Positions 13,331 through 15,694 of a stretch of DNA of 15,694 nucleotides are shown one piece after another. Origin of the DNA: CAYVDH01 sp964450355 (GTDB lineage Bacteria; Bacteroidota; Bacteroidia; NS11-12g; UBA955). The position numbers and the translations under genes were made by a program. Within the stretch, counting starts at the first letter, position 1. The number at the start of each line of letters is the position of its first letter. The DNA is taken from contig CAYVDH010000077.1 of the NCBI GenBank assembly GCA_964450355.1, positions 1 to 15,694 on the forward strand. The letters run 5' to 3'. Under the pieces are notes generated by a model. It did no database searches. It saw only the letters and a list, made by a program, of their open reading frames with translations, and was not told the origin of the DNA.

Positions 13331-15682
13331 GTTGTTTTCATGATGATGTTAGGTTTGTTGCCCATGTTTTTCGCCTGCAAATCTACCAAATTAGTACCCA
13401 ATGGCAAATATTTATTAGTAAAAAATAACATCATTAATTTAGATTCCACAAAAGACAACTTGTTTAAAAAGGCAATAAAAACAATGAATGATGATATTTC
13501 CTTGTATGTGAAACACAAACCCAATCGCAAAATTTTAGGTATTTTTAAGTTCCATTTAGGGATGTATCAATTTGGAACAAGTATAAAAAATCCATATAAA
13601 AACACCAAGAAAAAATGGAGAAAAGTATTCAGAGCAAATGGCGAAGCTCCAGTATTATTAGATTCCAATGAAATAGAAAAGTCAAGAGTAAATCTCCAAA
13701 ATTACTTTTTTTCAAAAGGGTTTTTTAACAGTGAAATTAGTTATAAAGTTGATTACAAAAAGAAAAAAGCAAGGGTTACATACTATGTTTTACCTAATCA
13801 ACCTTTTAAAATTAAAGATGTTAACTTATTTGCAGATGATGCAGAAATAGATAAAACATTGAATGAACAAAAGTTGGAATCTTTTTTGAAAATTGGCAAT
13901 GTATTGGAATTAGAAAACATCACAAAAGAAAGAAACAGATTGACCAATATTCTGAGAAACAAAGGTTATATTGACTTCACAAAAGATTATTTTGATTTTG
14001 AATTGGATACTTTAAAAACCAGTAGCAATGAACTAATAATTAATATATACGCATTTAATAAAAATGATGAAGAGCGATTTGAAATAAAAACGATTAAAAA
14101 AGTGCTCATGGTTTTTGAAAATGACATTAAAACACAAGAACTTTCAAACGAAATTGTAGATGACAGCATACATTTCTTTTTAAATAGTTATCCAATCAAC
14201 ACCCCAATTTTAGCTAAAAACATCACAGTAAGACCTGGCGATGTATTTAGCCAATTGGAACTTGAGAATACATACAATAAATTAATTGAGTTTCCAATAT
14301 TCAAGTTCATAGACATTCAATACCTGCCTAGTGAAAATGACTCATTAAAGGGACTTGATATGGTTATCAATGTTAGAACAGGTTTTAGGCAATCATTTAC
14401 AATTGAGCCACAGGGTTTATTATCACAATTGAATAGGCTACAAACAGTTAGTACTGCCAACTCCTATGGTGTAGCAAACAACATTACGTGGTCACACCGA
14501 AATTTATTCCGAAATGGTGAACAATTCAATATCAGTTCAGTAACCAGAGCAGAGGTACAAGCAGAGTATAAAAATAAAACATTCACCTTTGCATCGGGGT
14601 CAACCTCTATTCAGCAATCATTGAATATGTCTTTATTGATTCCTAAGTCATTTTTCTTAAATCAATTAGAATTCAATCCCAAGGTTAAATCTGTTAGAAC
14701 CAATTTAAATTTGTCGTTATTGTACGAAAAAAACCCAGATTACAGTCGAAAAATCATTCCAATTACCTATCAATACATCATCAAATCCAAAAACACCAAT
14801 TGGTTTTTAAATGTAACCGAAGTTTCGTTTAGCAGAAATTTATTAAGCAGCCAAATCAATTTAAACGGCAGAAAAGACAGTGTTTTTATTAGACAATTAT
14901 TTTCTAGTAACTTGGTAACTTCATCGGGTTTGAGTTTTATATACAGCAATCAAAACACTACTAAATCAAATACATTCTTTTTTGTGAGGTCAAATGCTTT
15001 AGAATTTGGTGGTAACATTCACAGATTAGTAAGAAGAGCCATAGATAGCAAAAAAGATAAAGATACATCCTATCAATTGTTTGATGTGAATTATTTTCAA
15101 TATGCAAAATCAGAAATTGATGCTAGGTGTAGCACTATAATTGATGAAAACAACTCATTGGCCTTTAGAATTAATGCAGGAATTGCATTTCCATACACCA
15201 ATCAAAAGATATTGCCTTTCGACAAATTGTTTTTTATAGGTGGTTCTAACAGTTTACGAGCTTGGAGGCCTAGAACCATAGGTCCTGGTAGTTTCAATGA
15301 CAGCAATAATAATTTTAGAATAGACAGGGCAGGAGACATTATTTTTCAAGCTAGTGGAGAATTTCGATTTGATTTGATTGATAAATTTCTAGAATTAGGA
15401 TTGTTTGTAGATGCTGGAAATATATGGCTATCAAGGACAAATGCCAATACCATAACTTCTAAAGTGTTCAAAAAAGAAAATTTTTATAAAGAGTTAGCCG
15501 TGAATACAGGAATTGGTTTTAGATTTGATTTCCAGTTTTTTTTATTTAGATTGGATTGGGGTTGGCAAGTGAAAAACCCTGAGAAACCTGAAAAAGAAAG
15601 ATTAGTTATTAACAACCTTTTCAAAAAAAGGTACATCAATGAATACACTTTGTTGAATTTTGGAATTGGTTATCCTTTTTAA
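13289..15682 (+). CDS. tamL: TamL-type BamA/TamA-family outer-membrane assembly lipoprotein
   Basis: A 797-residue Omp85-superfamily protein predicted to sit in the outer membrane and help insert or translocate envelope proteins. The N-terminus ends a hydrophobic run at LLPMFFAC, a lipobox-like site with Cys30, followed by KSTKLVPNGKYLL, matching the CxSTKxVPxGxYLL opening I associate with Bacteroidota TamL. POTRA-like repeats follow (for example residues about 125-180 and 190-260). The C-terminal half is a Bac_surface_Ag barrel with the loop-6 motif GGSNSLRAWRPRTIGPGSF at about 651-669 in place of VRGF, ending in the aromatic strand NFGIGYPF. I prefer TTG 13289: it gives a signal peptide with Lys2 and Lys5 before the hydrophobic core, whereas ATG 13340 leaves only MMMLGLLPMFFA with no positive charge. 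The gene overlaps the divergent methyltransferase start by 42 bases. Confidence 0.88.
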   Translation: MKSNKPFNSFFTNHVVFMMMLGLLPMFFACKSTKLVPNGKYLLVKNNIINLDSTKDNLFKKAIKTMNDDISLYVKHKPNRKILGIFKFHLGMYQFGTSIKNPYKNTKKKWRKVFRANGEAPVLLDSNEIEKSRVNLQNYFFSKGFFNSEISYKVDYKKKKARVTYYVLPNQPFKIKDVNLFADDAEIDKTLNEQKLESFLKIGNVLELENITKERNRLTNILRNKGYIDFTKDYFDFELDTLKTSSNELIINIYAFNKNDEERFEIKTIKKVLMVFENDIKTQELSNEIVDDSIHFFLNSYPINTPILAKNITVRPGDVFSQLELENTYNKLIEFPIFKFIDIQYLPSENDSLKGLDMVINVRTGFRQSFTIEPQGLLSQLNRLQTVSTANSYGVANNITWSHRNLFRNGEQFNISSVTRAEVQAEYKNKTFTFASGSTSIQQSLNMSLLIPKSFFLNQLEFNPKVKSVRTNLNLSLLYEKNPDYSRKIIPITYQYIIKSKNTNWFLNVTEVSFSRNLLSSQINLNGRKDSVFIRQLFSSNLVTSSGLSFIYSNQNTTKSNTFFFVRSNALEFGGNIHRLVRRAIDSKKDKDTSYQLFDVNYFQYAKSEIDARCSTIIDENNSLAFRINAGIAFPYTNQKILPFDKLFFIGGSNSLRAWRPRTIGPGSFNDSNNNFRIDRAGDIIFQASGEFRFDLIDKFLELGLFVDAGNIWLSRTNANTITSKVFKKENFYKELAVNTGIGFRFDFQFFLFRLDWGWQVKNPEKPEKERLVINNLFKKRYINEYTLLNFGIGYPF
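13378..13408 (-). promoter_or_regulatory. Putative promoter for the RNA methyltransferase, inside tamL
   Basis: On the minus strand: TTTG (13405-13408), 19 bases, then TAGATTTG (13378-13385), a complete match in sequence and spacing to the Bacteroidota TTTG-N19-TAnnTTTG promoter. Transcription would begin near 13371 and leave a leader of roughly 40 bases before the ATG at 13330. It lies wholly within the tamL coding region, so a chance match in A+T-rich coding DNA cannot be excluded. Confidence 0.4.
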
Positions 15683-15694
15683 ATTTTCTATTTG

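Noticed and set aside
14732..14741. AACCCAGATT inside tamL, matching the first ten bases of the element's left arm
   Set aside because: Only ten bases match, there is no partner arm nearby, and it lies within a conserved coding region; most likely chance.
1..15694. A complete new defence, secretion or biosynthetic system
   Set aside because: Nearly all genes fall in known housekeeping or envelope families; the unrecognised ones (positions 2-532, 2860-3975, 6410-7159) are scattered and do not form a coherent cassette.

Overview
The window looks like chromosome of a low-GC member of the Bacteroidota. The DNA is very A+T rich. Families typical of that phylum are present: a TamL-type outer-membrane lipoprotein, a DUF2279 protein, a kinase-only heptose-7-phosphate kinase and a roughly 600-residue TrkH. 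Several gene starts are preceded by TAnnTTTG boxes, the -7 element of the Bacteroidota primary sigma factor, and no Shine-Dalgarno sequences stand out. Assignment below phylum level is not justified from this sequence. No rRNA, tRNA, CRISPR array, phage or intact insertion sequence was seen.

Layout. (1) Positions 2-532, plus strand: the 3' part of a secreted-type gene with a DxNxDG calcium-loop-like repeat, meeting the next gene tail to tail with no gap. (2) Positions 533-5179, minus strand: a compact operon read in the order glutaryl-CoA dehydrogenase, a secreted protein with possible distant GldN resemblance, an alpha-D-phosphohexomutase, and a DUF2279 protein, with overlaps of 14 and 8 bases and one gap of 16. 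(3) Positions 5180-5235: a 56-base divergent promoter region. (4) Positions 5236-6408, plus strand: a CPA-type cation/proton antiporter, again ending one base from a convergent gene. (5) Positions 6410-8228, minus strand: ddl followed after one base by a small outer-membrane-barrel-like protein. (6) Positions 8406-12398, plus strand: aminotransferase, heptose-7-phosphate kinase and TrkH, with a 7-base gap and then an ATGA overlap. (7) Positions 12426-12602: a small non-autonomous element bounded by 19-base inverted repeats. (8) Positions 12584-13330, minus strand: a SpoU/TrmH RNA methyltransferase whose last five codons and stop lie inside the element's right repeat. (9) Positions 13289-15682, plus strand: a TamL/BamA-family outer-membrane assembly protein whose start overlaps the start of the methyltransferase.

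Functionally the region is mostly housekeeping and cell-envelope: peptidoglycan precursor synthesis (Ddl), LPS heptose synthesis, sugar-phosphate interconversion, outer-membrane assembly (TamL), ion homeostasis (TrkH and the antiporter), lysine/tryptophan catabolism (glutaryl-CoA dehydrogenase) and amino-acid transamination. No complete undescribed system was found. The parts most worth a second look are the small inverted-repeat element that has become the 3' end of the methyltransferase gene, the possible GldN relative in the dehydrogenase operon, and the interleaved divergent promoters and TTG start at the methyltransferase/tamL junction.
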